DNA from: Bacillus sp. EB106-08-02-XG196
Lineage (GTDB): Bacteria; Bacillota; Bacilli; Bacillales; Cytobacillaceae
Length of the DNA stretch: 64,000 bases
Reading direction: 5' to 3'
Assembly: GCF_013396335.1 (NCBI RefSeq)
Contig: NZ_JABWSY010000004.1
Coordinates: 1-64,000 of the forward strand
The notes under the pieces are model-generated. The model was given only the letters and a program-made list of their open reading frames with translations. It had not been told where the DNA came from and did no database searches. Positions 53,720-62,849 of the stretch are shown piece after piece; the first letter of the stretch is position 1; each line of letters starts with the position of its first letter. The translations under genes and the position numbers were made by a program.

Positions 53720-53884
53720 TTGGCACGTGGAGAACATTTTAATCATAAAAAGAAAGGTCATCCTGGTAATTTACCAAAGGATAACCAAACTGAAAGGCAT
53801 TCAAAGGATGCCATCGGTGACGAGGAGTTCCTTGTAGTACGAGAAGCATTTAAGAATAGAGTTGAAACGGAAGAAATAGAGTAA
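53720..53884 (+). CDS. 54-residue hydrophilic small protein
   Basis: MARGEHFNHKKKGHPGNLPK, DNQTERHSKDAIGDEEFLVV, REAFKNRVETEEIE. TTG start with AAAGGAG nine bases upstream; a terminator follows directly. Low-complexity, no hydrophobic part; function unknown. Confidence 0.65.
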   Translation: MARGEHFNHKKKGHPGNLPKDNQTERHSKDAIGDEEFLVVREAFKNRVETEEIE

Positions 53885-53911
53885 AAGGCGTGAACTTCAC
53901 GCCTTTTTTGC
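53884..53911. terminator. Bidirectional terminator before hutH
   Basis: GGCGTGAA/TTCACGCC arms flanked by AAAA and TTTTTT; shared by the small gene and the convergent hutH. Confidence 0.88.
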
Positions 53912-55423
53912 TTATTTTACATTATCAAATTTTTGAATGAGTTTCTTAAGATCCCATTCTTTTAGACCTTCTGCTGCCCTCTCGATGTCTTTTGAAAAGA
54001 TTCGATCCTTCTTTATAGAAGGAACAAGCTCTCTTCCCTTCTCATATATCGTCTTTGTCTGGCAGGCCATTTTTTCCACCCCGCGAATCTCAACCGCCTG
54101 CATGGCACAAATGAGTTCAATTGCCAGCACTCGTCTTGCATTCTGAATGATTTGATAAGCATGTCTAGAGGCAATGGTACCCATACTCACATGATCTTCC
54201 TGATTGGCAGATGAGGGAATGGAATCGACACTTGCAGGATGGGCAAGTGTTTTATTCTCTGATACCAACGATGCGGCAGCATATTGCATAATCATCGCAC
54301 CTGACTGCAATCCAGGTTCAGGACTTAGGAAAGGCGGCAGATCGTTCAACTGTGGGTTTACTAATCGCTCAATCCGTCTTTCAGATATATTTGCAAGCTC
54401 CGCTACTGCAATCTTCATAAAATCCATTGCGAATGCAATTGGCTGACCATGAAAATTCCCTCCAGAAATAACCTTTTCTCCATCATCAAAAATAAGTGGA
54501 TTGTCTGTAGCCGCATTCATTTCAATTTCTAATTTTTCCTTAACATAATCAAGTGCCTGCCAGGATGCCCCGTGTACCTGTGGAATACACCTTAGAGAAT
54601 AAGCGTCCTGAACACGGTATTCTCCTTGAACCGTGGTTAATAAACTATCACTAAGATACCTGCGGATTCTTGCTGCCGTATCAATCTGCTGCTGGTATCC
54701 CCTTGCTACATGAACTTCCTCAGCAAATGCATCAATGATCCCGTTTAACCCTTCCATTGTCATCGCTGCAATGAGTTCACTTTCAAATGCCAGCTGTTCA
54801 GCTTCAAGATAGCCGACCACTCCCATAGCTGTCATTGCCTGTGTTCCATTAATTAGCGCAAGACCCTCTTTTGCCTCTAATGTTAGGGGCAGGATTCCTT
54901 CCATTTGAAGCGCATGGATTGACTCCATCCTATTTCCTTTGTAAAATACTTCACCTTCCCCTATCAGCACTAATGCTAAATGGGAGAGAGGAGCTAAATC
55001 ACCGCTTGCACCTAAAGAACCTTGCTGAGGAATAACCGGTATGATTTCTGTATTAACCAGTTCTAAAAGTTTCTCAATCAGAATTGGCCGAACTCCTGAG
55101 TACCCTTTTAAAAGGGCATTGGCACGTAAAAGAACCATTGCTTTTGAAACAATTTCCGGAAAGGGGTCCCCCACCCCGCAAGCATGTGAGCGAATTAAAT
55201 TGAGCTGTAAATCCCTGACATGCTCTTTATTGATTAATACATCACTAAACTTCCCAAATCCCGTATTAATACCGTAAACTACTTTGTGCTCGGAAACGAT
55301 TCTTTCTACCGCTTCACGGCTCTTTTTTACAAGATCCATACTTTTTTCTGAAGCAAAAACCTTCTCTTTTCGATATAAAACATCTTTCATTTGATCCAAT
55401 GTTAAACTTTGACCTGTTAGCAT
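53912..55423 (-). CDS. hutH: Histidine ammonia-lyase HutH
   Basis: 503 residues; converts L-histidine to urocanate and ammonia. The MIO cofactor-forming tripeptide is in [17 protein letters not shown] near residue 142, and [14 protein letters not shown] near 50 and [16 protein letters not shown] near 335 are typical. ATG 55423 is used; an in-frame extension enters the upstream hairpin. No hutP, hutU, hutI or hutG adjoins it, so the pathway genes are elsewhere. Confidence 0.93.
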   Translation of the reverse strand: MLTGQSLTLDQMKDVLYRKEKVFASEKSMDLVKKSREAVERIVSEHKVVYGINTGFGKFSDVLINKEHVRDLQLNLIRSHACGVGDPFPEIVSKAMVLLRANALLKGYSGVRPILIEKLLELVNTEIIPVIPQQGSLGASGDLAPLSHLALVLIGEGEVFYKGNRMESIHALQMEGILPLTLEAKEGLALINGTQAMTAMGVVGYLEAEQLAFESELIAAMTMEGLNGIIDAFAEEVHVARGYQQQIDTAARIRRYLSDSLLTTVQGEYRVQDAYSLRCIPQVHGASWQALDYVKEKLEIEMNAATDNPLIFDDGEKVISGGNFHGQPIAFAMDFMKIAVAELANISERRIERLVNPQLNDLPPFLSPEPGLQSGAMIMQYAAASLVSENKTLAHPASVDSIPSSANQEDHVSMGTIASRHAYQIIQNARRVLAIELICAMQAVEIRGVEKMACQTKTIYEKGRELVPSIKKDRIFSKDIERAAEGLKEWDLKKLIQKFDNVK

Positions 55424-55462
55424 AATCACATTTCTCACCTCTACCACTTTAATTGAATAAAG

Positions 55463-55510
55463 AAAGAGGCTGGATTCCATCTCAGATTAGATTTGGAGTC
55501 CAGCCTCTTT
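55463..55510 (-). promoter_or_regulatory. Leader hairpin upstream of hutH
   Basis: Arms AAAGAGGCTGGA and TCCAGCCTCTTT pair perfectly around an inner stem (CTCCA/TGGAA) and are followed, in the hutH direction, by TTCTTTATTC. It resembles an attenuator/terminator in the 5' leader; B. subtilis hut is controlled by HutP antitermination in an analogous place. Confidence 0.55.
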
Positions 55511-55591
55511 TATTAACATTTTCGAATAATATTTTGTTTTTGGATGCCTCATAGGTTATCAGTCCATTCAAATATTTTTATTCTAATAATT

Positions 55592-55621
55592 ATTGTATGT
55601 GATAAAAAGCTTGATTGTCAA
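55592..55621 (-). promoter_or_regulatory. hutH promoter
   Basis: TTGACA and TACAAT separated by 18 bases on the minus strand, about 80 bases before the leader hairpin. Confidence 0.7.
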
Positions 55622-55636
55622 CAGAATTGTCAGAAT

Positions 55637-55668
55637 TTTAGCACGATAATACTTTAGCACAATAATAC
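55637..55668 (-). repeat. Two adjacent 16-base repeats upstream of the hutH promoter
   Basis: TTTAGCAC(G/A)ATAATAC occurs twice in direct tandem with one mismatch, ending 15 bases from the -35. The position suits an activator or regulator site. Confidence 0.6.
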
Positions 55669-55720
55669 AAAAAAGTTGAAGTGCCTATCTAAACTTCTAG
55701 ATGGACACTTCAACTTTTTT
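55669..55720. terminator. Terminator of topB (bidirectional)
   Basis: Long hairpin AAAAAAGTTGAAGTG ... CACTTCAACTTTTTT with inner ATCTA/TAGAT pairing. Confidence 0.92.
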
Positions 55721-55727
55721 TAATAAT

Positions 55728-57917
55728 TTAATCAAATTTTATCCCTTTTAATAAGTCTGCAAAGGCATTATTAATCGGTTCAGCTTCTTTTTCTTGCTGT
55801 TTTAAATACTTTTGTACGGTACGTTTATCCACTTTTCCACCAGTTTCTTTCTTGCGTCGTGCTTCAAAAGCAGATAGTTTCTCGCGATACCCACATGTAC
55901 ATGCGAAGATTTGACCTTGACCTTCACCACGAAGTTCCATTTTCTTTTTACATTGAGGGCAGCGTGCGTTGGTAACGCGAGCGACATTCTTTTTATGACC
56001 GCAGTCACGATCTTGGCAGACAAGCATTTTGCCTTTCTTGCCGTTTACCTCTAGCATTGGTTTTCCACAGTCAGGGCATGATTTTGTGGAAATGTTGTCG
56101 TGCTTGTATTTTTTGTCGCTTGCTTTAATTTCAGCAACAATTTTTTTTGTATGTTCTTTCATTTCATTTATGAACACATCTTTTTTAAGTTTCCCTTTAG
56201 CAATCAGCTCAAGTTTTTGTTCCCACTCAGCTGTTGTCGCTGGCGATTTTAATTCTCCTGGTACTAAATCTAGTAACTGCCGGCCTTTAGACGTGATATA
56301 GATTTCTTTTCCACCACGTTTTTCAATTAGAAATGAATTGAATAATTTATCAATAATATCAGCGCGAGTGGCAACTGTACCAAGTCCGCCAGTTGATTTT
56401 AACGTATCTACAAGCTTCTTATCATTTGTTTCCATGTACTTCGTTGGATTTTCCATGGCTGACAGTATAGTAGCCTCTGTAAAGCGTGCAGGAGGCTTTG
56501 TTTGGCCAGATGTTTGAGCGATTAACTTTGTTATTAATACATCACCCTTTTCAAGACGAGGTAATAATTGCTCTTTAACATCATCCGTTGATTCTTCATC
56601 ATCAAATCGATTTTCATACACTTCTTTCCAACCTGCATTCATTACCGTTTTTCCTTTAGCAATGAATATTTCTTCACCTATTTTTGCTTGGACTGTTAAC
56701 TGCTCGTATTCAAAAGCTGGGAATAATACAGCTAAGAAACGTTTTACGACAAGGTCATATATTTTACGTTCTTTATCTGTAAACGCTGAGAATTTCACAT
56801 AACCTTCCGTTGGAATGATGGCATGGTGATCACTTACTTTCCTATCATCTACAAAGGCGTTTGTTGCTTTAATTGGCTTTGCTAATACTTTATTTGCAAG
56901 AGAACGATATTCACCTGAACCACACGCCTTTAAACGCTCGGGAAGCGTACTAACAATGTCTGAAGATAAATAACGTGAATCTGTACGAGGATATGTTAAC
57001 ACTTTATGTTGCTCGTACAGTTTTTGCATGATATTTAGTGTTTCTTTAGCTGAATAACCAAAGATTTTATTAGCATCACGTTGTAACTCTGTTAAATCAT
57101 ATAGAGCAGGTGAGAATGTTTTCTTTGCTTTGCGGTCAATGGAAACAATATTTGCATCTTTACGTCCAAGTGATTTAACGATTGCATCGATTTTTTCTTT
57201 ATTAAAGCTGCGACTATTTCCAAACGCATCTTGCCACGTTAATTTAAGTCCATCTGTTTGAGCCTCAATCCCATAATACGTTTGAGGCTTGAAGCTCTTT
57301 ATTTCATCTTCACGTGTTGCAACCATGGCAACGGTTGGTGTCTGTACACGCCCACAGTTTAATTGAGCATTAAATTTAGTTGTTAATGCACGAGTTGCAT
57401 TTAAACCGATGTACCAGTCTGCCTCCGAACGTGCTACTGCTGAAGCGTATAAGTTTTCATAAGCTTTTCCAGGCTTTAAGTTATTGAATCCATCTTTAAT
57501 CGCTTTATCTGTTACAGAGGAAATCCACAGACGTTTGATTGGCTTATGAATATTTGCTTTATCAATAATCCAACGTGCAACTAATTCTCCTTCTCTCCCT
57601 GCATCAGTAGCTACAATTATTTCGTTCACATCACTACGGCTTAATTGTGTTTTTACAGCATTAAACTGCTTTCCAGTTTGTTTCATGACAACTAATTTCA
57701 TGCGCTCTGGAAGCATAGGTAGATCTTCTAGATTCCATGTTTTATATTTATGATCATATACCTCAGGATCTGCTAAAGTTACTAAATGTCCCAGCGCCCA
57801 AGTAACGATATAATTGTTTCCTTCTAAAAAACCATTGCCTTTCTTCGTACACTTCAATACATTTGCAATATCACGTGCAACGGAAGGTTTCTCAGCAATT
57901 ACTATACTTTTTGCCAT
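55728..57917 (-). CDS. topB: DNA topoisomerase III TopB
   Basis: 729 residues. Toprim domain at the N terminus (MAKSIVIAEKPSVARDIANV), catalytic Tyr in LTYPRTDSRYLSSD, then FTEATILSAMENPTKYM and GGLGTVATRADIIDKL. The C terminus has two zinc-ribbon-like Cys4 segments (CPDCGKPMLEVNGKKGKMLV, CPQCKKKMELRGEG). Type IA enzyme resolving recombination and replication intermediates. ATG 57917 has AAAGGAG. Confidence 0.93.
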   Translation of the reverse strand: MAKSIVIAEKPSVARDIANVLKCTKKGNGFLEGNNYIVTWALGHLVTLADPEVYDHKYKTWNLEDLPMLPERMKLVVMKQTGKQFNAVKTQLSRSDVNEIIVATDAGREGELVARWIIDKANIHKPIKRLWISSVTDKAIKDGFNNLKPGKAYENLYASAVARSEADWYIGLNATRALTTKFNAQLNCGRVQTPTVAMVATREDEIKSFKPQTYYGIEAQTDGLKLTWQDAFGNSRSFNKEKIDAIVKSLGRKDANIVSIDRKAKKTFSPALYDLTELQRDANKIFGYSAKETLNIMQKLYEQHKVLTYPRTDSRYLSSDIVSTLPERLKACGSGEYRSLANKVLAKPIKATNAFVDDRKVSDHHAIIPTEGYVKFSAFTDKERKIYDLVVKRFLAVLFPAFEYEQLTVQAKIGEEIFIAKGKTVMNAGWKEVYENRFDDEESTDDVKEQLLPRLEKGDVLITKLIAQTSGQTKPPARFTEATILSAMENPTKYMETNDKKLVDTLKSTGGLGTVATRADIIDKLFNSFLIEKRGGKEIYITSKGRQLLDLVPGELKSPATTAEWEQKLELIAKGKLKKDVFINEMKEHTKKIVAEIKASDKKYKHDNISTKSCPDCGKPMLEVNGKKGKMLVCQDRDCGHKKNVARVTNARCPQCKKKMELRGEGQGQIFACTCGYREKLSAFEARRKKETGGKVDKRTVQKYLKQQEKEAEPINNAFADLLKGIKFD

Positions 57918-58082
57918 TATCCGAACTCCTTTACTGACTATGTACCGTCTAATATACCATAGTTTCAGTGTGGGAATGTATAGATACACTTACATATTAG
58001 ACATTGCTTATTCCTTTTTGAAGGCCAAACTAAATCTGTAAGCTGGGCTTGTTTTTTTCTTGTATTTTCTTCCATTGAGATA

Positions 58083-58105
58083 GTATGATGTATTAGCTAT
58101 CATAC
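58083..58105. promoter_or_regulatory. Operator-like inverted repeat upstream of an MFS gene
   Basis: GTATGAT-N9-ATCATAC lies 23 bases before the start codon of the MFS gene, a position suitable for a repressor. Confidence 0.4.
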
Positions 58106-58127
58106 ATATTGGTTCTGGAGGTACATC

Positions 58128-59399
58128 ATGAGGATTAGAGATTGGGATCCGAATTTAAAAGTTCGCTTATTTAGCGAAGCAATGATGAACATTACGTTTT
58201 GGATGTTCTTTCCGTTTTTGACGATCTATTTCGCTGAGGCGTTTGGCAAAAATAAAGCAGGATTTTTATTGGTATTTTCACAACTTTTCTCAGTATTGGC
58301 CAACCTAATGGGTGGTTATTGTGCCGATCGTTTTGGAAGAAAACGCATGATGGTTCTCTCTGCCTTTGGACAAGGACTTTCTTTTATAGCTTTTGCGGCA
58401 GCAAGTTCTCCTTGGCTTGAATCTCCCTGGGTAGGATTTATTTCCTTTGCGATTGCTGGTGTATTTGGTTCGTTTTATTGGCCTGCCAGTCAAGCAATGG
58501 TCGCGGATGTGGTTGAAGAAAAAGATAGAAGCAATGTATTTGCCATTTTCTACACGTCAATTAATATCGCCGTTGTAATTGGTCCTATTTTAGGGGCAAT
58601 TTTTTATGTGAATTATCGTTTTGAAACTTTACTCTTTGCTGGTATTGTTTGTATGTTACTTGGCTTAATATTAGCAAAATTCACGAGAGAAACTGCACCG
58701 CTGCAAAAAACCAACCCGCTGGAAGCGGAAGGTAAATGGTACTATTTCTTACAGAACCAATTGAAGGATTATACATTAATCATAAAAGATAAAACCTTTC
58801 TACTTTTTATTATTGCAGGTGTCCTAGCTGGTCAAACATTTATGCAATTGGATTTATTATTTCCTGTTTATATGAAAGATGTAATCGATCTCCAAACTCT
58901 GTTTTCAATCGGAGACTGGTCATTCACTGTTAGAGGAGAGCAAGCCTTTGGAATTGTGCTTGCAGAAAATGGTTTCCTCGTTGCATTACTAACGGTTGTG
59001 ATTACTAAATGGATGGGTAAATATAAAGAACGGAATGTATTTGTTCTTTCATCTGTCATTTATGCCATTTCCATTGTACTTTTTAGTCAGACTCATTGGA
59101 TTTGGGGATTTATCATCGCGATGGCTGTCTTTACCTTTGCTGAGTTGATGGGAGCAGGAATTCAACAAAGCTTTGTATCCAAGCTTGCACCTGAGCATAT
59201 GAGGGGACAATATTTTGCTGCTGCCAGCTTGCGATTTACTATCAGCCGCACAATTGCTCCGTTATCTATCCCAATGACCGTTTGGATAGGATATGAATGG
59301 ACATTTTACGTCCTATGTTTCCTGGCACTTGTAAGTGCAGGATTGTATTGGCTAATGTTTTATTCATTTGAGAAGACAACAGCATTGGATCCTAATTAG
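58128..59399 (+). CDS. MFS efflux transporter
   Basis: 423 residues, 12 helices; MFS motif A GGYCADRFGRKRMMVLSAFG follows helix 2 and AAIFYTSINIAVVIGPILGA-like FYTSINIAVVIGPILGAIFY resembles drug:H+ antiporters. SD GGAGG precedes the ATG. Its last codons lie in the palindrome GGATCCTAATTAGGATC. Substrate unknown. Confidence 0.87.
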   Translation: MRIRDWDPNLKVRLFSEAMMNITFWMFFPFLTIYFAEAFGKNKAGFLLVFSQLFSVLANLMGGYCADRFGRKRMMVLSAFGQGLSFIAFAAASSPWLESPWVGFISFAIAGVFGSFYWPASQAMVADVVEEKDRSNVFAIFYTSINIAVVIGPILGAIFYVNYRFETLLFAGIVCMLLGLILAKFTRETAPLQKTNPLEAEGKWYYFLQNQLKDYTLIIKDKTFLLFIIAGVLAGQTFMQLDLLFPVYMKDVIDLQTLFSIGDWSFTVRGEQAFGIVLAENGFLVALLTVVITKWMGKYKERNVFVLSSVIYAISIVLFSQTHWIWGFIIAMAVFTFAELMGAGIQQSFVSKLAPEHMRGQYFAAASLRFTISRTIAPLSIPMTVWIGYEWTFYVLCFLALVSAGLYWLMFYSFEKTTALDPN

Positions 59400-59403
59400 G
59401 ATC
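59387..59403. repeat. GGATCCTAATTAGGATC palindrome, copy 1
   Basis: A perfect palindrome overlapping the MFS stop codon; its copy lies at 60058. Confidence 0.85.
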
Positions 59404-59408
59404 TCAGA

Positions 59409-59443
59409 TTGTCGAGAAAGGGTATTTTTCTCGACAATTTTAT
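59409..59443 (+). terminator. Terminator of the MFS gene
   Basis: TTGTCGAGAAA/TTTCTCGACAA arms with a 7-base loop and TTTTATATTTTAT. Confidence 0.88.
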
Positions 59444-59511
59444 ATTTTATCAGAGTCTAACCTACGATTTTAAAAAAATTCGTGCCTGCTCAATGGCCTG
59501 TTGATTTCCAC

Positions 59512-59636
59512 TCCAGGTGCTTCGCTTTCCGCGGGCGTGCCGGGAAGCCTCCTCGGCGCTGAAGCGCCTGCGGGGTCTCCCCCTGCCCCGTACTCCCGCA
59601 GGAGTCTTCGCACCTTCCGTTCCAATCAACAGGGTA
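59512..59636 (+). repeat. GC-rich Bacillaceae interspersed repeat, forward copy
   Basis: CAGGTGCTTCGCTTTCCGCG ... GCCTCCTCGGCGCTGAAGCG ... CCCGCAGGAGTC ... CACCTTCCGTTCCAATC. Much GC-richer than its surroundings. An inverted relative lies at 59846. Confidence 0.85.
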
Positions 59637-59845
59637 GCATTAAGTTAGAATTGCCACACACTTTCTTTAGCCTCGTTAAAAACAAATTCTGCTTCATTTT
59701 GTATCTCTTTTTTCGGCTTAAACATTTAATCCACCGTCCAATTAATATTAATTATATTATACCTAATTAACGCGGTGAATTGCAAAAGTAGTTGATAAAG
59801 TCTTCTTTTCTGAAAGATTGTGCCATTATCAATATTGATAGCAAG

Positions 59846-59972
59846 GAGTGGATTGGAGCGAAAGGTGCTTGACTCCTGCGGGATGTAGAGGGTAGGTCGA
59901 GACCCCACAGACGCACAGCGTCGAGGAGGCTCGACTTCCTCCCCGCGGAAAGCAAGCACCTGTAGCGGAAAG
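59846..59972 (-). repeat. GC-rich interspersed repeat, inverted copy
   Basis: Reading the minus strand, CAGGTGCTTGCTTTCCGCGG, GCCTCCTCGACGCTG, GGGGTCTCGACC, CCCGCAGGAGTCAAGCACCT and TTCGCTCCAATCC follow the same order as the forward copy. Together they can form a large hairpin. Confidence 0.85.
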
Positions 59973-60031
59973 GAACGGTCCGTTTGTATACAAAAAACAA
60001 TATTCTATTAGAGAAGAGCCAAAATAAAAGA

Positions 60032-60052
60032 CTGTCGAGAGTTTCTCGACAG
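60032..60052. repeat. CTGTCGAGA/TCTCGACAG hairpin, partner of the MFS terminator stem
   Basis: It repeats the GTCGAGA...TCTCGAC stem found at 59409, now on the far side of the inverted repeats. Confidence 0.75.
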
Positions 60053-60057
60053 CCTGT

Positions 60058-60081
60058 GGATCCTAATTAGGATCCTTTTTT
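60058..60081 (+). terminator. GGATCC palindrome copy 2 with T-tract
   Basis: GGATCCTAATTAGGATCC followed by T6: a terminator, and a copy of the palindrome at 59387. Confidence 0.8.
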
Positions 60082-60117
60082 TCGTTCAAAAATTCGTCAA
60101 TAAATTGTACTAAAATG

Positions 60118-60146
60118 TTCACATTTACCCTATTTACTTGTATAAT
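60118..60146 (+). promoter_or_regulatory. Sigma-A promoter of the small peptide/ampS region
   Basis: TTCACA and TATAAT with a 17-base spacer, 41 bases before the start of the small peptide gene. Confidence 0.65.
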
Positions 60147-60186
60147 TAAGTTGTAATCGTTTTCTATTATAAGGATGGTGGAATTG

Positions 60187-60303
60187 ATGGAATTATCCCA
60201 ATTTATGTCTCCCACTTCATGGTCAGGTATTATTACATTTCTAGTATTATTTTCCGCAGGTGTTTATTTTAATATAAAAGTATACGGCAGTAAATTAGAG
60301 TAG
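60187..60303 (+). CDS. 38-residue membrane peptide
   Basis: MELSQFMSPTSWSGIITFLV then LFSAGVYFNIKVYGSKLE: one hydrophobic helix. AAGGATGGTGG lies upstream. Function unknown. Confidence 0.55.
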   Translation: MELSQFMSPTSWSGIITFLVLFSAGVYFNIKVYGSKLE

Positions 60304-60431
60304 AGATTCACGTCCCTACTTATTTTTTTGCCTAATTTTGTGCTCCACTGCCTTTCTGCTGTTATCAGTTTCCTTTTAACATAAAAAAGGCTAAAATATA
60401 TAAGGAAGATTCTGAAAAGGGGGACTAAAAA

Positions 60432-61664
60432 ATGAGTGATTTTCAAAAGAACCTTGAGAAATATGCTGAGCTTGCTGTTAAGGTTGGGGTTAATATACAG
60501 GAGGGTCAAACATTAGTAGTAAATACGACCTTAGATGCTGCAGAATTTGTTCGTCAGGTTGTTAAAAAAGCCTATGAAGCAGGCGCCCATAATGTTGTAG
60601 TTAACTGGAACGATGATGTGGTCTCCAGAACAAAATACGAATTAGCACCAGATGATGCATTTACTACATACCCTATTTTCCGTGCAAAGGAAATGGAAGA
60701 TTTAGTTGAACAAGGGGCTGCTTTTATGGCCATTGTTTCTTCCAGCCCTGATTTATTGAAAGGAGTTAATCCAGAGCGCATCTCTAACTTCCAAAAAGCC
60801 GCTGGAACTGCTTTGGCTAAATACCGTCAAGCAGCACAATCTGATAAAGTCAGCTGGACCGTTATTGCTGCTCCATCTCCTGCATGGGCTGCTAAAGTTT
60901 TTCCAGATGCACCGAGCGATCAACAAGTTTCATTACTTTGGGATGCTATCTTTAAAGCTGTTCGTGTCAATACTGATAATCCAGTGGAAGCTTGGAAAAA
61001 GCATGATGCAACTCTGCATGAAAAGGTTAACTATTTAAACGAAAGACACTATCAAAAGCTTCACTATACTGCACCAGGAACAGACTTAACCATCGAACTC
61101 CCGCATAACCATCTTTGGGTTGGGGCTGGCAGTGTAAATGAAAAAGGTTTTGAGTTCATGGCAAATATGCCAACGGAAGAAGTCTTCACTGTTCCTCATC
61201 GTGAGGGTGTAAATGGTACCGTTGCAAGCACAAAGCCATTAAGCTACGGCGGAAATATTATCGACCGGTTCTCTGTTACGTTTGAAAACGGAAGAATTGT
61301 CGGTTATAAGGCTGAAGAAGGTGAGGAGTTCCTAAAGCGTTTAGTTGAAACAGATGAAGGCTCTCATTATCTTGGTGAGGTAGCACTCGTTCCTTTCAAT
61401 TCACCAATTTCACAATCTAATGTCCTATTTTATAATACTTTGTTTGATGAAAATGCATCAAACCACTTAGCCATCGGAAGCGCTTATGCGTTCTGTATTG
61501 AAGGCGGTAAGAAAATGTCTTCTGAAGAACTGAAAGAAAATGGACTCAATGATAGTATTACTCACGTTGATTTCATGATTGGCTCGAATGAAATGGACAT
61601 TGATGGCATTAAAGCGGATGGAACAACTGAACCAGTATTTAGAAAAGGCAATTGGGCATTTTAA
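60432..61664 (+). CDS. ampS: Aminopeptidase of the M29 family (AmpS-like)
   Basis: 410 residues; thermophilic-type metalloaminopeptidase. Typical are the N terminus FQKNLEKYAELAVKVGVNIQ, NMPTEEVFTVPHREGVNGTV (metal Glu and His), LGEVALVPFNSPISQSNVLF (Glu), and HLAIGSAYAFCIEGGKKM with ITHVDFMIGSNEMDIDG (His, Asp). It releases N-terminal residues from peptides in the cytoplasm. SD AAGGGGG. Confidence 0.93.
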   Translation: MSDFQKNLEKYAELAVKVGVNIQEGQTLVVNTTLDAAEFVRQVVKKAYEAGAHNVVVNWNDDVVSRTKYELAPDDAFTTYPIFRAKEMEDLVEQGAAFMAIVSSSPDLLKGVNPERISNFQKAAGTALAKYRQAAQSDKVSWTVIAAPSPAWAAKVFPDAPSDQQVSLLWDAIFKAVRVNTDNPVEAWKKHDATLHEKVNYLNERHYQKLHYTAPGTDLTIELPHNHLWVGAGSVNEKGFEFMANMPTEEVFTVPHREGVNGTVASTKPLSYGGNIIDRFSVTFENGRIVGYKAEEGEEFLKRLVETDEGSHYLGEVALVPFNSPISQSNVLFYNTLFDENASNHLAIGSAYAFCIEGGKKMSSEELKENGLNDSITHVDFMIGSNEMDIDGIKADGTTEPVFRKGNWAF

Positions 61665-61680
61665 ATGGTATAATAAATGG

Positions 61681-61712
61681 AGCAGTTTCTAAAAAGGAAG
61701 CTGCTCTTTATT
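61681..61712 (+). terminator. Terminator after ampS
   Basis: GAGCAG and CTGCTC arms with inner TTTC/GGAA pairing and CTTTATT. Confidence 0.65.
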
Positions 61713-61743
61713 GATTATGCGGATAAAATTTGGAGGTATTATT

Positions 61744-62115
61744 ATGTTAAATGAATTTAAGAAGTTCGCCATGAGAGGCAATGTGATTGACCTCGCAGTC
61801 GGTGTCATTATCGGCGGAGCATTTGGAAAAATTGTTTCATCACTTGTGGCTGATATTATTATGCCAATAGTGGCAATGCTAATAGGAAAGGTAAGTGTTT
61901 CCGACCTAGCTTTTGGCTCAATCAAATACGGCATATTTATTCAGTCAATTATAGATTTCTTAATTATTGCTTTTTCAATATTCTTGTTTATAAAATTCCT
62001 TTCTCGTTTTAAAAAGAAAGAAGAAGTTAAAGTGGTGGTTCAAATTGATAAGAAAGAAGAGCTGCTTGCTGAAATACGTGATTTATTAAGAGCAGAAAAA
62101 GATTTTTCTAAATAA
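61744..62115 (+). CDS. mscL: Large-conductance mechanosensitive channel MscL
   Basis: 123 residues. [20 protein letters not shown] then [20 protein letters not shown] is the N-terminal helix and pore-lining TM1; a second helix and a charged C-terminal bundle ([15 protein letters not shown]) follow. It releases solutes on hypo-osmotic shock. The ATG at 61744 has GGAGG; an upstream 11-codon extension is rejected. Confidence 0.94.
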   Translation: MLNEFKKFAMRGNVIDLAVGVIIGGAFGKIVSSLVADIIMPIVAMLIGKVSVSDLAFGSIKYGIFIQSIIDFLIIAFSIFLFIKFLSRFKKKEEVKVVVQIDKKEELLAEIRDLLRAEKDFSK

Positions 62116-62180
62116 AATGAAACATCTTGACTCTTTCTTCGTATATTCTAGTTATAAATATACTTTGAGGTGAAGAAAAA

Positions 62181-62816
62181 TTGTATACACAAACTTCTAC
62201 TGAATTTTTACCTTCTGTAATAAGGACATTTGCTCTTTCTCTGGCCATCGCCTTTGTTGGGACCATGGCAGGTACCTTTGTACCACCGGCATTATTTTTA
62301 CCTTTGGCTATCCTTGAATTTGTTTTATTGATGATTGCCTTTTTCTTTAGACGTAAAAAAGCTATTTCTTATACGTTCTTATATATCTTTACATTTATTT
62401 CAGGGATTACCTTATATCCTATTGTTTCGTATTATGCCATGACTGCTGGGGCAAATGTAGTACTGATGGCTTTTGGAAGTACCACAGTCGTGTTTACTGG
62501 AGTAGCCATTTATGCAACAGTATCAAAACGAAATTTCTCCTTTTTAGGCGGATTCCTGTTAGCAGCCTTACTTGCTTTAGTTGCTGTTTCTATTTTTAAT
62601 ATTTTCATGCCGCTTAGCTCAACTGGTATGCTCGCTTTCTCTTTCATTGGCGTATTGGTTTTTAGTGGGTATGTATTGTATGATTTCAACCGTATGAAGC
62701 ATTATGGGGTAAGTGCTGAAGAAGTTCCATTGATGGCATTAAACCTATACTTAGATTTTATCAATCTGTTCGTGAGTATCTTACGTATCTTTGGAATTCT
62801 TTCAAGTAAAGATTAA
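62181..62816 (+). CDS. Bax inhibitor-1 family membrane protein (YetJ-like)
   Basis: 211 residues, seven helices; a pattern such as GVLVFSGYVLYDFNRMKHYG (with the di-acid/Asp sensor region) and a C-terminal NLYLDFINLFVSILRIFGIL, characteristic of BI-1/YccA/YetJ proteins. B. subtilis YetJ is a pH-dependent Ca2+ leak. TTG start with GAGGTGA. Confidence 0.9.
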   Translation: MYTQTSTEFLPSVIRTFALSLAIAFVGTMAGTFVPPALFLPLAILEFVLLMIAFFFRRKKAISYTFLYIFTFISGITLYPIVSYYAMTAGANVVLMAFGSTTVVFTGVAIYATVSKRNFSFLGGFLLAALLALVAVSIFNIFMPLSSTGMLAFSFIGVLVFSGYVLYDFNRMKHYGVSAEEVPLMALNLYLDFINLFVSILRIFGILSSKD

Positions 62817-62821
62817 ACAGC

Positions 62822-62849
62822 AAAAGCCGGGAGCTCCCCGGCTTTTTTT
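62822..62849 (+). terminator. Terminator of the BI-1 gene
   Basis: AAAAGCCGGG/CCCGGCTTTT arms, AGCT loop, T7; it reaches into the sigma gene end and can serve both. Confidence 0.92.
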
